Assembly: GCA_902598595.1 (NCBI GenBank)
Contig: CACKCD010000003.1
Span: 1 to 51,940 of the forward strand
Direction: 5' to 3'
Source: an uncultured Pelagibacteraceae bacterium
GTDB taxonomy: Bacteria; Pseudomonadota; Alphaproteobacteria; Pelagibacterales; Pelagibacteraceae
Length of the DNA: 51,940 bases
Positions 1 through 14,204 of this stretch are shown piece after piece. The position numbers and the translations under genes are program-made. Under the pieces are notes generated by a model. It was given only the letters and a program-made list of their open reading frames with translations, was not told the origin of the DNA and did not search any database. Position 1 is the stretch's first letter. Each line of letters begins with the position of its first letter.

Positions 1-54
1 TGGGAAGATAGAATTTATACAAACAAAAAATTAATTAATGAAAATTTAAACTAA
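1..54 (+). CDS. C-terminal tail of an unidentified gene, cut by window start
   Basis: The first 17 codons of frame 1 are open and end in TAA at 52-54; the other two plus frames stop sooner. The tail is charged and Asn/Lys rich (begins WEDRIYTNKK). It is too short to assign. Malate dehydrogenase or a CoA-lyase gene often precedes sucC in alphaproteobacteria, but I do not recognise either tail here. It lies 20 bp before sucC, so it may be the upstream member of the same operon. Confidence 0.45.
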   Translation, partial: WEDRIYTNKKLINENLN

Positions 55-74
55 ATTATATATAAGAATTACAA

Positions 75-1235
75 ATGAATATTCATGAACACCAGGCTAA
101 AGAGATATTAAAAGAGTATGGAGCACCAGTTTCTAAAGGTATAGTAATTTTGTCAATTAAGGACATAAAAGATAAAATATCAGAATTAAAGACCAACAAT
201 TATGTTTTAAAAGCTCAAATTCATGCTGGAGGAAGAGGAAAAGCGGGAGGTGTAAAGTTAGTCAAGAGCTTTGAAGAGCTAAAAAAAGAAGCCAAAATAA
301 TGATGGGTAAGGTATTAATAACTCATCAGACTGGCCCTGAAGGCAAAGAGGTAAAACGTCTTTATATAGAGGAAGCTTCTGACATATCAAAAGAGTTTTA
401 TTTATCATGCTTAGTAGATAGAGAAAGTTCAAAAATTGCTTTTATCAGTAGCACAGAGGGTGGCATGGATATTGAAAAAGTTGCAAATGAAACACCTGAA
501 AAAATAATAACAACTAAAATTGAGCTTAAGAATGAACTAACGATTGAGGAGACAGAAAAAATTATTTCTCCTTTTAATCTCAGCAATAATCAAAAAATGG
601 ATGCAATAAAATTAGTTCAATCTTTATATAAAATTTTAATTCAAAAAGATGCAAACTTAATAGAAATAAATCCTTTAATTATTAATAAAGAAGGCAAATT
701 AATCTGTTTAGATGCTAAAATGAATTTTGATGATAATGCAATTTTTAGAAGACCTGATATTTTAAAGCTTAGAGATTTAAATGAAGAAGAGCCAACTGAA
801 ATTGAAGCGAGTAAAAATGATCTAGCATATATAAAATTAAATGGATCTATAGGATGCATGGTAAATGGCGCAGGACTTGCTATGGCCACTATGGATATTA
901 TAAAACTTTATGGTGAAGAACCAGCAAATTTTTTAGATGTTGGTGGAGGAGCCTCTAAAGAAAAAGTATCTGCAGCTTTTAAACTTATTTTATCAGATAA
1001 GAATGTGAAAGGTATTTTAATTAATATATTTGGCGGTATCATGCGGTGTGATGTTCTTGCTCAAGGTGTAGTGGATGCTGCAAAAGAAGTGAGTTTATCT
1101 GTACCTTTAGTTGTAAGATTAGCGGGAACTAACTTTAAAGAAGGTCAAGAAATATTAAATAAGTCAAATTTAAAAATTTTATCTGCTTCAGATTTAAATG
1201 ATGCCGCTAAAAAGATTGTGAATTCTTTAAAATAA
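75..1235 (+). CDS. sucC: Succinyl-CoA synthetase (ADP/GDP-forming), beta subunit
   Basis: This is the beta subunit of the TCA-cycle enzyme that turns succinyl-CoA into succinate while making ATP or GTP in the cytoplasm. The N-terminus MNIHEHQAKEILKEYG is the family signature. An ATP-grasp domain fills roughly residues 1-240, with the Gly-rich HAGGRGKAGGV at residue 50 onward, and the CoA-ligase domain follows, with GSIGCMVNGAGLAM near residue 257. The length of 386 residues is normal. Its stop codon touches the sucD start with no gap, so the two subunits are probably made in equal amounts from one mRNA. It leads a sucC-sucD-sucA-sucB-lpd run. The ATG at 75 is the only start that fits the family. 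Confidence 0.97.
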   Translation: MNIHEHQAKEILKEYGAPVSKGIVILSIKDIKDKISELKTNNYVLKAQIHAGGRGKAGGVKLVKSFEELKKEAKIMMGKVLITHQTGPEGKEVKRLYIEEASDISKEFYLSCLVDRESSKIAFISSTEGGMDIEKVANETPEKIITTKIELKNELTIEETEKIISPFNLSNNQKMDAIKLVQSLYKILIQKDANLIEINPLIINKEGKLICLDAKMNFDDNAIFRRPDILKLRDLNEEEPTEIEASKNDLAYIKLNGSIGCMVNGAGLAMATMDIIKLYGEEPANFLDVGGGASKEKVSAAFKLILSDKNVKGILINIFGGIMRCDVLAQGVVDAAKEVSLSVPLVVRLAGTNFKEGQEILNKSNLKILSASDLNDAAKKIVNSLK

Positions 1236-2111
1236 ATGTCAGTATTAATAAACAAAAATACAAAAGTTATTTGCCAAGGTTTTACTGGTAAACATGGAAC
1301 TTTTCATTCTGAACAAGCGCTAAAATATGGAACAAAACTTGTAGGAGGAGTAACACCCAAAAAAGGTGGTCAAACTCATTTAAATCTTCCAGTTTTTAAT
1401 ACTGTTCAAGAGGCAAAAGATAAAAGTAACGCAAATGCTACCATGATATATGTCCCACCTAAATTTGCTGGAGAGTCAATAATTGAAGCTATTCATGCTA
1501 AAGTTGAATTAATAGTTTGTATCACAGAAGGGATACCTATTTTAGATATGATTAAAGTTAAAAAAGAATTGAAAAAAAGTAAATCAAGACTAATTGGTCC
1601 TAACTGTCCAGGAATAATTACTCCAGACGAGTGTAAAATAGGAATTATGCCAGGTAATATTCATAAAAAAGGAACAGTAGGCATCGTGTCAAGATCTGGA
1701 ACCCTAACTTACGAAGCAGTTGCCCAAACTTCAGTAAATGGCATGGGTCAGTCTACTTGTATAGGAATTGGAGGGGATCCGATTAATGGAACTAATTTTA
1801 TTGATTGCCTAGAACTTTTTTTAAAAGATGATGATACTAAATCAATCGTTATGATAGGTGAAATAGGAGGTTCTGCTGAAGAAGAAGCTGCAGAATTTTT
1901 AAAAAAAGAAAAGATAAAAAAACCTATGGTAGGTTTTATTGCTGGTTTAACCGCCCCTCCAGGAAGAAGAATGGGGCATGCAGGTGCAATAATATCTGGA
2001 GGAAAAGGTGGAGCAGAAGACAAGATAGAGCTGATGAAATCTGCAGGAATTACTATATCAAAGTCCCCAGCTGATATTGGAAAGACACTTTTGCAGAAAC
2101 TAAATGGTTGA
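1236..2111 (+). CDS. sucD: Succinyl-CoA synthetase, alpha subunit
   Basis: The alpha subunit carries the CoA-binding Rossmann domain and the histidine phosphorylated during catalysis. The N-terminus [23 protein letters not shown] is the classical start, and the catalytic histidine sits in [11 protein letters not shown] (His near residue 248). The length of 291 residues matches the family. The ATG follows the sucC stop directly. A 33-bp gap separates it from sucA. Nothing unusual is seen. Confidence 0.97.
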   Translation: MSVLINKNTKVICQGFTGKHGTFHSEQALKYGTKLVGGVTPKKGGQTHLNLPVFNTVQEAKDKSNANATMIYVPPKFAGESIIEAIHAKVELIVCITEGIPILDMIKVKKELKKSKSRLIGPNCPGIITPDECKIGIMPGNIHKKGTVGIVSRSGTLTYEAVAQTSVNGMGQSTCIGIGGDPINGTNFIDCLELFLKDDDTKSIVMIGEIGGSAEEEAAEFLKKEKIKKPMVGFIAGLTAPPGRRMGHAGAIISGGKGGAEDKIELMKSAGITISKSPADIGKTLLQKLNG

Positions 2112-2144
2112 TTTTTTGTAATTTATGTTAAAATAAATTATTGA

Positions 2145-5033
2145 ATGTCATCATCTAATAGTAATACAACTTACAAAAAAACCTCTTTTTTAGTTGGAAA
2201 TAATTCTGAATTTATAAATGAATTTTATGCTGACTATCTTGCAGATCCACAATCCTTACCGGAGAGTTGGAGGCAGTTTTTTGAGGGATTAAGTGATGAG
2301 CAAAAATTAGTTTACAACGATTTAAAAGGTCCAAGCTGGTCACCTGAAAAAAAAAATATAAAAATTGTTCTCAATGAACAAAGTCAAAAAAATAAAGATG
2401 AAAACAAATCTTCTGAAATAAATTTAGAATCGACTAAACAATCTACAAAAGATTCTGTAAGAGCGATTATGTTAATTAGAGCTTATAGAATTAGAGGCCA
2501 TCTTATTTCATCTTTAGATCCACTCTCTCTTTTAAAAAAAGAGGAACATCCAGAATTAAGACCTGAAACATATGGTTTTACAAAAAAAGACTATAGTAGA
2601 AAAATATTTCTGGATGGGGTTCTTGGTTTACAGTATGCAGATTTGAATCAAATATTAAAGATTTTAAAAAAAACTTACTGTTCAAATATTGGTTATGAAT
2701 TTATGCATATGGGAGACCCAGATGAAAAGACTTGGATAAGAAATAGAGTAGAGGGTCCTGAAAAAGAAATTAAATTTACTGAAAATGGTAAAAAAGCAAT
2801 TCTAAATAAAATGGTTGAAGCAGAGGGATTTGAAAAATATTTGCATATAAAATTTGTTGGAACAAAAAGATTTGGACTAGATGGAGGGGAGTCTTTGGTT
2901 CCAGCTTTAGAACAGATTATTAAACGAGGAGGAAATTTAGGGGCTAAAGAAATTAAAATAGGAATGCCTCATAGAGGTAGATTGAATGTATTAGCAAATG
3001 TAATGGGTAAGCCATACAAAGCTATATTTAGTGAATTTTTTGGTAAAAGCGCCAACCAAGAAATTGGTGGAGATGTAAAATATCATTTAGGAGCATCATC
3101 TAATAGAGAGTTTGACGGAAACTCTGTTCATATAAGTTTAACAGACAATCCATCCCACCTAGAAGCAGTTAATCCTGTTGTTCTAGGTCAAGTTAGAGCT
3201 AAGCAATTTTTTCATAAAGATGCTAAAAGACAAAAGGTTATTCCTGTATTAATTCATGGTGATGCAGCTTTTGCAGGACAAGGAATAGTAGCAGAATGTT
3301 TTGCTATGTCTGGATTACCTGGGCATAACATCGGAGGTACAATACATATAATTGTAAATAATCAAATAGGTTTTACAACTGCTCCACGTTTTGCACGTTC
3401 ATCCCCATATCCTTCAGATGTTGCAAAGATTGCTCAGGCTCCAATTTTTCATGTTAATGGTGATGATCCCGAGGCAGTAGTGCACTGTGCAAAAATAGCT
3501 ACTGAATACAGACAAAAATTTAACAGAGACGTAGTTATAGATATGGTTTGCTACAGGCGTTTCGGTCATAATGAAGGTGATGAACCATCTTTTACTCAAC
3601 CAATTATGTATAAAAAGATAAAAACTCATCCTACGACTCTAAAAATTTATGGCAATAGATTATGTGAAGAAGGATTAACCTCGTTAAACAAAATAGAAGA
3701 TCAAAAAATAAAATTTAAGAAATTTTTAGAAACTCAATTGGAATTATCTAAAACTTATAAATCAGAGTTGACATGGTTTGAAGGCGCTTGGTCAAGATTT
3801 AAACCTGGATTAGGTAAAGATAAAAGAGGAAAAAGTGGTGTAGATAAAAATAAACTAATAGAAATAGGAAAAAAAATTTCTACTGTGCCTAATAATTTAA
3901 ATGCTCACAAAACAATAAAGAAGATATTTGATTTAAAATATCAAATGTTTGAAAAAAATAATCCTATTGATTGGTCTACTGCAGAAAATCTGGCTATTGG
4001 AAGTTTATTAACTGAAGGATTTTCAGTAAGACTCTCTGGTCAAGACTCTGGACGAGGGACTTTTAGCCAAAGACATGCAGTTTTAAGAGATCAAAATAAT
4101 CATGACAGATACATACCTTTAAACAATATAAAAATTAATCAAAAGAAATTTGAAATAATCGATAGTCTTTTGTCTGAGTTAGCAGTTTTAGGTTTCGAGT
4201 TTGGATATTCTTTATCTGAACCAGAAACTCTAGTTATATGGGAAGCACAATTTGGCGATTTTGCCAATGGTGCCCAAGTAATCATCGATCAGTTTATTGC
4301 ATCGGGTGAGTCAAAATGGGGAAGAGCTAGTGGACTTGTAATGTTACTACCCCATGGTTATGAAGGACAAGGACCCGACCATTCTTCAGCTAGACTAGAA
4401 AGATTTTTGCAATTATGTGCGGGAGAAAATATGCAAGTAGTAAACTGTACAACCCCATCAAATTATTTTCATGCATTAAGGAGACAAATGCATAGAGATT
4501 TTAGAAAACCATTGATAGTAATGACACCTAAATCTTTGTTAAGGCATAAAAGATGTATTTCAAATCTAAGCGAGTTTACAAAAAAAAATACATTTCATAG
4601 AGTATTAGATGACGATGCTTATTCTAAAAATAGTGGTTTAATTAAATTAAAAGGAGATAACGATATAAAAAAAGTAGTGATGTGTTCTGGTAAAATTTAT
4701 TACGACCTCGTTGAAGCTAGAGAAAATACTAAGAATAATGATGTTGTTTTTATACGTGTAGAACAGTTGTATCCTTTTCCTGCAAAAACTTTGGCTAATT
4801 TATTAAAGAAATACGAAAAAGCGGAATTCATTTGGTGTCAAGAAGAGCCGAAAAATATGGGTGCCTGGAATACCGTAAGAAATTACATAGATAGAACCTT
4901 AGAAATAATATACTTTAATAGAGATAAGGTAAAATATGTGGGAAGAAAAGCATCATCTTCAACTGCGACTGGAAATCTAAATAAACATCTTGCGCAACAA
5001 AAAGAAATATTAGAAAAGGTACTTAGAAGATAA
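2145..5033 (+). CDS. sucA: 2-oxoglutarate dehydrogenase E1 component
   Basis: This thiamin-diphosphate enzyme decarboxylates 2-oxoglutarate and passes the succinyl group to the lipoyl arm of SucB. At 962 residues it is full length. The N-terminal segment typical of OGDH E1 is present (SWRQFFEGL, residues about 41-49), followed by a short charged linker and the dehydrogenase core. Recognisable stretches include [29 protein letters not shown], the TPP-binding GDAAFAGQG, and [20 protein letters not shown] toward the C-terminus. sucB follows one base after its stop. Together with sucCD it forms a continuous TCA-cycle operon. Confidence 0.97.
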   Translation: MSSSNSNTTYKKTSFLVGNNSEFINEFYADYLADPQSLPESWRQFFEGLSDEQKLVYNDLKGPSWSPEKKNIKIVLNEQSQKNKDENKSSEINLESTKQSTKDSVRAIMLIRAYRIRGHLISSLDPLSLLKKEEHPELRPETYGFTKKDYSRKIFLDGVLGLQYADLNQILKILKKTYCSNIGYEFMHMGDPDEKTWIRNRVEGPEKEIKFTENGKKAILNKMVEAEGFEKYLHIKFVGTKRFGLDGGESLVPALEQIIKRGGNLGAKEIKIGMPHRGRLNVLANVMGKPYKAIFSEFFGKSANQEIGGDVKYHLGASSNREFDGNSVHISLTDNPSHLEAVNPVVLGQVRAKQFFHKDAKRQKVIPVLIHGDAAFAGQGIVAECFAMSGLPGHNIGGTIHIIVNNQIGFTTAPRFARSSPYPSDVAKIAQAPIFHVNGDDPEAVVHCAKIATEYRQKFNRDVVIDMVCYRRFGHNEGDEPSFTQPIMYKKIKTHPTTLKIYGNRLCEEGLTSLNKIEDQKIKFKKFLETQLELSKTYKSELTWFEGAWSRFKPGLGKDKRGKSGVDKNKLIEIGKKISTVPNNLNAHKTIKKIFDLKYQMFEKNNPIDWSTAENLAIGSLLTEGFSVRLSGQDSGRGTFSQRHAVLRDQNNHDRYIPLNNIKINQKKFEIIDSLLSELAVLGFEFGYSLSEPETLVIWEAQFGDFANGAQVIIDQFIASGESKWGRASGLVMLLPHGYEGQGPDHSSARLERFLQLCAGENMQVVNCTTPSNYFHALRRQMHRDFRKPLIVMTPKSLLRHKRCISNLSEFTKKNTFHRVLDDDAYSKNSGLIKLKGDNDIKKVVMCSGKIYYDLVEARENTKNNDVVFIRVEQLYPFPAKTLANLLKKYEKAEFIWCQEEPKNMGAWNTVRNYIDRTLEIIYFNRDKVKYVGRKASSSTATGNLNKHLAQQKEILEKVLRR

Positions 5034-5034
5034 A

Positions 5035-6345
5035 ATGTCAGATAAAATTATTGTTCCAACTTTAGGTGAGTCAGTGACTGAGGCCACTGTTTCAAAATGG
5101 CTAAAAAGCCAAGGAGAAAAAGTTTCTGCAGACGAACCTATTGTAGAACTTGAAACTGATAAAGTAAATGTCGAGGTGCCAGCACCATCAAATGGTTTTT
5201 TAGAACTTATATCAGTAAAGGAAGGTGAAACCGTTAACGTAGGTGCGTTACTTGGAATGATAAATGGATCTGCTAAAGAAAGTTCAAAAAGTGTCAAAGA
5301 GGTTAAAAATTATTCTCCACCAAAGAAAAAAAATAAAGTAACAAAAGAAGCTACAGAAGAGGTTCTTAACCTTGTGGAAGAAAAAAAAGAAACTGAGACC
5401 GTAGAAATTCAGGAGGAAGAAGCATTAGTATTGGATAACTTTCATGAAGAAAAAAAAATAAAAGAAATCCCAAAAGCTAAAATTCAAAAGCCATCCGTCT
5501 CACCTGCTGCAAGAAAGATAGCTGAGGAAAATAAAGTAGACTTAAATAAGGTTGAAGGATCAGGCAAGCACGGAGTTATTTTGAAAGAAGATATTATGAG
5601 TTTGATGGGGTCTAAACCATCTCCTTCGGAAAGAAAAATTAAGCATGGACCTGAAGAAAGAATTAAAATGACAAGGTTACGATTAACTATTGCTAAAAGA
5701 TTAAAAGAGGCCCAAGAAAATGCTGCAATGCTTACTACTTTTAACGAAGTTGATATGAGCGAAGTAATTGCAATGCGAAATCAATATAAAGAAGAATTTC
5801 AAAACAAGTATGCTGTAAAACTTGGATTTATGTCTTTCTTTGTAAAAGCTTGTGTTATTGGATTAAAAAATTTTCCAGCTATAAATGCAGAAATACAAAA
5901 TGACGAGATAGTTTATAAAAATTATTATAATATAAGTATAGCTGTGGGAACGGACAGAGGTTTAGTAGTTCCAGTTTTGAGAGAAACTGATGAGATGTCT
6001 TTTGCAGACATAGAAAAAAATATAGGTCGATTAGGAGAAAAGGCTAGAGATGGGAAAATTACAATTGATGATTTACAAGGAGGAACCTTTACAATCACGA
6101 ATGGGGGAATATATGGTTCAATGCTATCAACACCAATATTAAATCCACCTCAATCAGCTGTTTTAGGGATGCACAACATTGTTCAAAGAGCTGTAGTAGT
6201 TGAGGGAAATGTTGAGGTAAGACCAGTTATGTATTTAGCTTTATCTTATGACCATAGAATAATAGATGGAAAAGAAGCAGTGTCATTTTTAAAAATAGTT
6301 AAAGAGTCATTAGAAAATCCAAAAAGACTTTTTCTTAATATCTAA
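5035..6345 (+). CDS. sucB: 2-oxoglutarate dehydrogenase E2, dihydrolipoamide succinyltransferase
   Basis: E2 moves the succinyl group from the lipoyl arm to CoA and forms the core of the complex. One lipoyl domain covers about residues 1-75, with the lipoylated Lys in [11 protein letters not shown] long charged, Lys/Glu-rich hinge follows. The E3-binding domain begins near [15 protein letters not shown], and the catalytic domain ends with [16 protein letters not shown], which holds the His/Asp pair. The length of 436 residues is usual. It starts one base after sucA, with lpd three bases downstream. The DHRIIDG motif does not separate SucB from AceF; the sucA neighbour settles it. Confidence 0.96.
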   Translation: MSDKIIVPTLGESVTEATVSKWLKSQGEKVSADEPIVELETDKVNVEVPAPSNGFLELISVKEGETVNVGALLGMINGSAKESSKSVKEVKNYSPPKKKNKVTKEATEEVLNLVEEKKETETVEIQEEEALVLDNFHEEKKIKEIPKAKIQKPSVSPAARKIAEENKVDLNKVEGSGKHGVILKEDIMSLMGSKPSPSERKIKHGPEERIKMTRLRLTIAKRLKEAQENAAMLTTFNEVDMSEVIAMRNQYKEEFQNKYAVKLGFMSFFVKACVIGLKNFPAINAEIQNDEIVYKNYYNISIAVGTDRGLVVPVLRETDEMSFADIEKNIGRLGEKARDGKITIDDLQGGTFTITNGGIYGSMLSTPILNPPQSAVLGMHNIVQRAVVVEGNVEVRPVMYLALSYDHRIIDGKEAVSFLKIVKESLENPKRLFLNI

Positions 6346-6347
6346 AA

Positions 6348-7751
6348 ATGGAAAATAATTTTGACGTAATCATAATTGGTGGCGGCCCAGGAGGATACGT
6401 TTGTGCTATTAGAGCTGCACAGCTAGGCCTTAAAACTGCTTGTATAGAGTCCAGAGGTTCTTTGGGAGGCACTTGTTTAAATATTGGATGCATACCTTCA
6501 AAAAGTTTATTAAATTTATCTGAAAATTTTTACAAAGCAAAAAAAGATTTTAATCATCAAGGAATAGAAATTAGCGATATAAAACTGAATATAGACAAGA
6601 TGATGTCTAATAAGAATAAATCAATTCAGATTTTGACAAAAGGAGTGGAATTTTTATTTAAGAAAAATAAAGTTACTTATTTAAAAGGAAAAGGTGTTCT
6701 TTTTTCAAAAAATGATGTTGTTGTTTATAACAATAATAAAAAAGAAAATTATAAAGCTAAAAATATTGTAATTGCAACTGGTTCAGACGCAACTACTCTT
6801 CCAGGTATAAAATTAGATGAAAAAAATATTATTTCATCTACTGGTGCTTTGTCATTAAACAAAGTTCCAAAAAAATTAGTAGTAATCGGAGGTGGATATA
6901 TTGGTCTTGAAATGGGTTCGGTTTGGTCTAGGCTAGGTGCTGAAGTTACTGTTATAGAATATTTAGATTATATTACTCCTGGTATGGACAGGGAGGTTTC
7001 TAATGAATTTCAAAAAATTTTAAGCAAACAAGGAATAAAATTTAAACTTAATTCAAAAGTAAATTCAGTTAAAAATAAAAATGACTCAGTTTTAATAGAA
7101 TTTACTGATAACAAAACTAAAAAAAATGAAATAATTGAGGCTGATAAAGTTTTAGTTTCTGTAGGCAGAAAACCTTACACTGAAGGATTAAACCTTTCTA
7201 AAGTTGGAGTCGTTAAAGACGAAAAAGGTAGAATTAAAGTAAACGGTAAATTGCAAACATCTATAAGCAATATTTATGCTATTGGAGATGTTATTAAAGG
7301 TCCAATGCTTGCTCATAAAGCAGAGGATGAAGGCATAGCTGTGGCAGAAATTTTAGCAGGACAAGCTGGACATGTTAATTACGATGTTATCCCAGGTGTT
7401 ATTTATACATCTCCAGAAGTTGCAGCAGTAGGAAAGACAGAAGAGCAACTCAAATCTGAGAAAAAATCTTATAAAGTAGGTAAATTTCCCTTTCTTGCGA
7501 ACTCAAGGGCCAAAGTTAACAACGAAACCGAGGGATTTGTTAAGATATTAGCAGATAGTATTACTGATAAAGTTTTAGGAGTTCATATTATAGGTCCTCA
7601 TTGCGGGGATATGATTGCTGAAATGGCACTAGCTATGGAATTTGGAGCAAGCTCTGAAGATATAGCAAGAACTTGCCATGCTCACCCAACTCATACTGAA
7701 GCAATAAAAGAAGCAGCATTAGCTGTTGATAAAAGACCAATTCATTTTTAA
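6348..7751 (+). CDS. lpd: Dihydrolipoamide dehydrogenase (E3)
   Basis: This FAD flavoprotein reoxidises the lipoyl arms of 2-oxoacid dehydrogenase complexes, making NADH. The FAD fold opens the protein ([20 protein letters not shown]). The redox disulfide is in [16 protein letters not shown], the NAD-binding Rossmann motif is [20 protein letters not shown], the second FAD motif is IYAIGDV, and the C-terminal catalytic His/Glu motif is HAHPTHTEA. The 467 residues are full length. It is the only E3 seen in this window, so it could also serve the AceE-AceF complex at the far end, which has no E3 next to it in the visible part. Confidence 0.96.
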   Translation: MENNFDVIIIGGGPGGYVCAIRAAQLGLKTACIESRGSLGGTCLNIGCIPSKSLLNLSENFYKAKKDFNHQGIEISDIKLNIDKMMSNKNKSIQILTKGVEFLFKKNKVTYLKGKGVLFSKNDVVVYNNNKKENYKAKNIVIATGSDATTLPGIKLDEKNIISSTGALSLNKVPKKLVVIGGGYIGLEMGSVWSRLGAEVTVIEYLDYITPGMDREVSNEFQKILSKQGIKFKLNSKVNSVKNKNDSVLIEFTDNKTKKNEIIEADKVLVSVGRKPYTEGLNLSKVGVVKDEKGRIKVNGKLQTSISNIYAIGDVIKGPMLAHKAEDEGIAVAEILAGQAGHVNYDVIPGVIYTSPEVAAVGKTEEQLKSEKKSYKVGKFPFLANSRAKVNNETEGFVKILADSITDKVLGVHIIGPHCGDMIAEMALAMEFGASSEDIARTCHAHPTHTEAIKEAALAVDKRPIHF

Positions 7752-7779
7752 ATAAAAATAATTCAAATACTATTGTTTT

Positions 7780-9723
7780 ATGAAAGCACAAGTTTTGTTG
7801 CCTAAGGTATTTAACTTTCCATTTACCTACATCTCAAAGATTAACATCGACGTTGGAGATATAGTTGAAGTACCATTTGGATCAAAAAAAGAAATAGGAG
7901 TCATTTGGAATAATAACTACCATGAACCTAAAAATATTAAAATTAAAGAGATAAATAAAAAGACAAACTATTCAATTGATAAAAAATTAGTTAATTTTGT
8001 CGAATGGTTTTCAATTTATAATATGGTTCCAATTGGTCTTGTATTAAAAATGGTAATTGGTAATGCTGATAAATTTATTAAAAAAGATAATGATTTTACA
8101 AAGTTTAAAAAAACAAAATCAAAAAAATATTCTTTAAGTAAAGAACAATTATCTGCACTTAAATTTCTTGAGAAAGCCAAAAATAAATTTGATGTATCAG
8201 TTTTGCAAGGAACCACTGGTTCAGGTAAAACATTAGTTTATTTTGAAAGAATAAAAAAAATTATAAATGAAAATAAACAAGCTTTAGTATTACTTCCAGA
8301 AATATTTTTAACTAATGATTTTAAGTTTAGATTTGAAGACTTTTTTGGTTTTGAACCAGCTATCTGGCACTCAAAAATTACGCCTAAACAAAAAAGAATA
8401 ATATGGAAAGGTATAATTAATAATAAAATAAAGATATTAGTTGGTGCACGATCTGCACTGTTACTACCTTTCAAAAAACTTGGGATTATAATCGTAGATG
8501 AGGAGCATGATACATCTTATAAACAGGATGAAGGGGTAATTTATAACGCCAGAGATATGGCAATCTCAAGAGCAAATTTTGAAAAAATTCCTGTTCACCT
8601 AGTTACTTCAATCCCTTCTATTGAAACTTTTAATAATATTGAAAATAAAAAATATAGACATATTAAAATTTTTCAAAGATTTGAAAATTATCCATTGCCT
8701 AAAACAAAAATTGTAAATTTAAATTTAGATAAGATTAAAAATAAATTTATTGCTGTTGAAACTATTGAACTAGTTAAAAAATATTTAGCAAAAGGAGAAC
8801 AGGTTCTTTTTTTTATTAATAGAAGAGGTTTCGCTCCATTTTTAATTTGTAAAAAATGCGGTTATAAACATGTCTGCAATAACTGCTCTATGTATTTAAC
8901 ATTTCATAAGATAAAGGATAGACTGATTTGTCATCACTGTTCATATGAAAAAGAAATAAAAAATAAATGTAAAGAGAAAGAATTTTGTAATTTTGTCATG
9001 TACGGTCCAGGAGTTGAAAAAATTTATGAAGAAGCGAAAGAAATTTTTCAAAATAAAAAGATTAATATTTTTTCAAGTGACTACCTTAAGAAAAAAGAGG
9101 AAATTAACGAATTATTTAGAAAGATAAAAGATAATCAAGTAGATATTTTGATTGGAACTCAAATGATTTCAAAGGGTTTTAACTTTCCAAAACTTAATTG
9201 CATAGTTGTAATAGATGCAGATTTTTCTGGGCGAGGCTTTGATTTGCGTACAACCGAAAAAAATATTCAGTTGTATCATCAATTAAGTGGTAGGGCAGGA
9301 AGATTCAGCTCGGAGTCTTTAATAATCTATCAAACTTTATCTCCTAAAGATGAAATACTTAATGAATTGATAAAAAACAAATCAGATGAGCTACTAAAAA
9401 ATGAACTTTCAATAAGGAAAAAAAATGAATTACCTCCGTTTGTAAGACTAATTGCAATTATTATTTCTTCAAAAGAACATAGTTTAAGTCTGAATGGCGC
9501 TAGAGAGATTAAAATGCAGTTAAATAAGATAAAAGGGATTGAGATTCTAGGGCCAATCGACTCTCCATTATTAAAGATAAAAAAAAATTTTCGTTCAAGA
9601 CTTCTAATCAAATTTAGTAATCAGAAATTGATGCAAAAAAAGATCTCAAATTTGCTTAATAAACTTCAGATATCATCGAAAATTAAACTTACGGTTGATG
9701 TGGATCCTGTCAATTTTGCTTAA
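7780..9723 (+). CDS. priA: Primosomal protein N' (PriA helicase)
   Basis: PriA is a 3'-5' superfamily-2 helicase that reloads the replisome at stalled forks. Visible motifs are Walker A GTTGSGKT (residues 144-151), the Walker B form DEEH (240-243), FFINRRGF, and the late helicase motif GTQMISKGFNFP. At 647 residues it is shorter than the E. coli protein (about 730), mainly at the N-terminus. The zinc region has Cys 357, 360, 366, 369, 384, 387 and 397, but the eighth ligand is not at the usual CxxC spacing; the next Cys is 403 (see findings). The gene lies between lpd and the ATP synthase operon, a placement seen in related alphaproteobacteria. Confidence 0.93.
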   Translation: MKAQVLLPKVFNFPFTYISKINIDVGDIVEVPFGSKKEIGVIWNNNYHEPKNIKIKEINKKTNYSIDKKLVNFVEWFSIYNMVPIGLVLKMVIGNADKFIKKDNDFTKFKKTKSKKYSLSKEQLSALKFLEKAKNKFDVSVLQGTTGSGKTLVYFERIKKIINENKQALVLLPEIFLTNDFKFRFEDFFGFEPAIWHSKITPKQKRIIWKGIINNKIKILVGARSALLLPFKKLGIIIVDEEHDTSYKQDEGVIYNARDMAISRANFEKIPVHLVTSIPSIETFNNIENKKYRHIKIFQRFENYPLPKTKIVNLNLDKIKNKFIAVETIELVKKYLAKGEQVLFFINRRGFAPFLICKKCGYKHVCNNCSMYLTFHKIKDRLICHHCSYEKEIKNKCKEKEFCNFVMYGPGVEKIYEEAKEIFQNKKINIFSSDYLKKKEEINELFRKIKDNQVDILIGTQMISKGFNFPKLNCIVVIDADFSGRGFDLRTTEKNIQLYHQLSGRAGRFSSESLIIYQTLSPKDEILNELIKNKSDELLKNELSIRKKNELPPFVRLIAIIISSKEHSLSLNGAREIKMQLNKIKGIEILGPIDSPLLKIKKNFRSRLLIKFSNQKLMQKKISNLLNKLQISSKIKLTVDVDPVNFA

Positions 9724-9805
9724 ATTCAAAATTGGTAACTTGATCAACCAATACTCTTGTGATACGACCAAGCAATATTTTCACTATTATTTCTAACAAT
9801 TAAAA

Positions 9806-10363
9806 ATGAGCACAAATAAAAATTTCTCAACTGAAACTTCAGAAAGGTATTCTCGTGCTTTATTTGAGGTTGCTAATGAAAATAACGAACTAGATAAAAC
9901 TGAAAATGATGTTAAAAATTTTCAATTTCTTTTTAAATCTAGTCAAGAAATAAGAAACTTTATAAAAAATCCTACTCAAAGTATTAAAGTCCAAAATAGT
10001 GTTATCATCTTATTGTCTGATAAAATAGGATTTTCAAAAAACTTAAAAAATTTCTTTTTACTACTAGTTGAAAAAAGAAGAATTTTTTTTGTTTATAAAA
10101 TTTTTGAAAATTTTTTGAGATTATGCTCTCAAAAAAGAGGAGAAGTTAAAGCTTCATTAATTTCTTCCAAAGAATTATCTAAAACAGAGCTTGATACAAT
10201 TAGTAAAGATTTATCTACGTCAATGGGATCTTCTATAATATTTGATTATAAAGTGGACAAAGAACTAATCGGAGGTTTAAAATTACAATTGGGAAGTTTT
10301 ATGATTGATACTTCAATTAAGAATAAATTGCAAAAATATGAACAGGCAATGATAGAAAATTAA
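9806..10363 (+). CDS. atpH: ATP synthase F1 delta subunit
   Basis: The delta subunit ties the F1 head to the peripheral stalk. The 185-residue protein has the typical opening ([19 protein letters not shown]) and the conserved C-terminal stretch around [25 protein letters not shown]. It is first in atpHAGDC, the usual alphaproteobacterial F1 operon; the F0 genes are absent here, as expected in this group, where they lie elsewhere. The 82-bp spacer before it probably holds the operon promoter, but I could not pick convincing -35/-10 boxes. Confidence 0.95.
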   Translation: MSTNKNFSTETSERYSRALFEVANENNELDKTENDVKNFQFLFKSSQEIRNFIKNPTQSIKVQNSVIILLSDKIGFSKNLKNFFLLLVEKRRIFFVYKIFENFLRLCSQKRGEVKASLISSKELSKTELDTISKDLSTSMGSSIIFDYKVDKELIGGLKLQLGSFMIDTSIKNKLQKYEQAMIEN

Positions 10364-10364
10364 T

Positions 10365-11894
10365 ATGACTATTAATCCATCAGAAGTTACAAAATTATTA
10401 AAAGATCAGATTAAAAATTTTGGTGAAAAAGCTGAAATTTCAGAAATAGGAAAAGTTTTATCAGTTGGAGATGGAATCGCTCGAGTTTATGGGCTGGATA
10501 ATGTTCAAGCCGGAGAAATGGTTGAGTTTGAAGATGGATCAAAAGGAATGGCTTTAAATTTAGAAAACGATAACGTAGGTGTTGTAATTTTTGGTGATGA
10601 TAGAAATATAAAAGAGGGAGATACAATTAAAAGAACAAAAGCCATTGTAGATGTTCCGGTAGGTAAAGAACTTTTAGGTAGAGTTGTCGATGGATTAGGG
10701 AATCCTATAGATGGAAAAGGTGCACTTTCAGCAAAAAATAGAAAACGAGTTGAGGTGAAAGCGCCAGGTATTATCCCAAGGCAATCAGTAAATGAACCAA
10801 TGCAAACAGGATTAAAATCAATTGACTCTCTTATACCAATAGGTAGAGGACAAAGGGAATTAATAATTGGGGATAGACAAACTGGAAAAACAGCAGTAGC
10901 AATTGATGCAATAATTAATCAAAAAAAAATTAATGAATCAGACGATGAGAAAAAAAAATTATATTGTGTTTACGTTGCTATTGGACAAAAACGATCTACA
11001 GTTGCGCAGATATCTAAAACTTTAGAAGAAGCAGGAGCCCTTAAATATACTACAATAGTGGCTGCTACAGCATCTGACTCAGCTCCTTTACAGTTTTTAG
11101 CTCCCTATACAGGTTGTACAATTGGAGAATATTTTAGAGATAATGGAATGCATGCTTTAATAGTTTATGACGATTTATCAAAACAAGCAGTAGCATACAG
11201 ACAAATGTCTCTATTATTAAGAAGGCCACCCGGAAGAGAAGCCTACCCAGGTGATGTATTTTATTTACATAGTAGATTATTAGAGAGATCAGCTAAATTA
11301 AGTGACAAAAATGGAGGTGGATCACTAACTGCATTACCTATTATTGAAACTCAAGCGGGCGATGTATCTGCCTATATACCAACAAATGTTATATCAATTA
11401 CAGACGGTCAGATATTTTTAGAAACTGAACTTTTTAATCAAGGTATACGCCCTGCAGTGAATGTTGGTTTGTCTGTATCTAGAGTTGGATCTGCAGCCCA
11501 AACTAAAGCAATGAAAAAGGTAGCTGGATCAATTAAATTAGAGCTTGCTCAGTATCGAGAAATGGCTGCATTTGCTCAATTTGGATCAGACCTAGATTCA
11601 TCTACTCAAAAACTTTTAAATCGAGGTGCAAAATTAACTGAATTATTAAAACAAGATCAATATTCTCCCCTAACAGTTGCAGAACAGGTAATTTCAGTTT
11701 TTACCGGAGTAAAAGGATATTTAGATGATGTTGAATTGAACAAGATTAAAAAATTTGAAAGTGAAATAATAGATAAAATTAAATCAGACAAGCCTGAAAT
11801 TATAGAGGAAATACAATCAACTGGTAAACTAGACGAAAAAACAGAAAAATCTTTATCTCAAATAATAGAAAATTATAAAACTGAAAATAAATAA
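10365..11894 (+). CDS. atpA: ATP synthase F1 alpha subunit
   Basis: This is the non-catalytic nucleotide-binding subunit of the alpha3beta3 head. The P-loop GDRQTGKT lies near residue 170. Other family stretches are [39 protein letters not shown] and the arginine-finger region [19 protein letters not shown]. The 509 residues are full length. It starts one base after atpH and is followed two bases later by atpG. Confidence 0.97.
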   Translation: MTINPSEVTKLLKDQIKNFGEKAEISEIGKVLSVGDGIARVYGLDNVQAGEMVEFEDGSKGMALNLENDNVGVVIFGDDRNIKEGDTIKRTKAIVDVPVGKELLGRVVDGLGNPIDGKGALSAKNRKRVEVKAPGIIPRQSVNEPMQTGLKSIDSLIPIGRGQRELIIGDRQTGKTAVAIDAIINQKKINESDDEKKKLYCVYVAIGQKRSTVAQISKTLEEAGALKYTTIVAATASDSAPLQFLAPYTGCTIGEYFRDNGMHALIVYDDLSKQAVAYRQMSLLLRRPPGREAYPGDVFYLHSRLLERSAKLSDKNGGGSLTALPIIETQAGDVSAYIPTNVISITDGQIFLETELFNQGIRPAVNVGLSVSRVGSAAQTKAMKKVAGSIKLELAQYREMAAFAQFGSDLDSSTQKLLNRGAKLTELLKQDQYSPLTVAEQVISVFTGVKGYLDDVELNKIKKFESEIIDKIKSDKPEIIEEIQSTGKLDEKTEKSLSQIIENYKTENK

Positions 11895-11896
11895 AA

Positions 11897-14202
<2,306 letters not shown>

Positions 14203-14204
14203 TG

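Noticed and set aside
1748-2023. Antisense ORF of 91 codons opposite sucD
   Set aside because: Shadow frame of a strongly conserved gene, no ribosome site, low-complexity Pro/Ser/Ile product.
9724-9805. Possible promoter or hairpin (TTGGT/ACCAA) before atpH
   Set aside because: The stem is only 5 bp and no -35/-10 pair stood out; it probably holds a promoter, but I cannot mark it.
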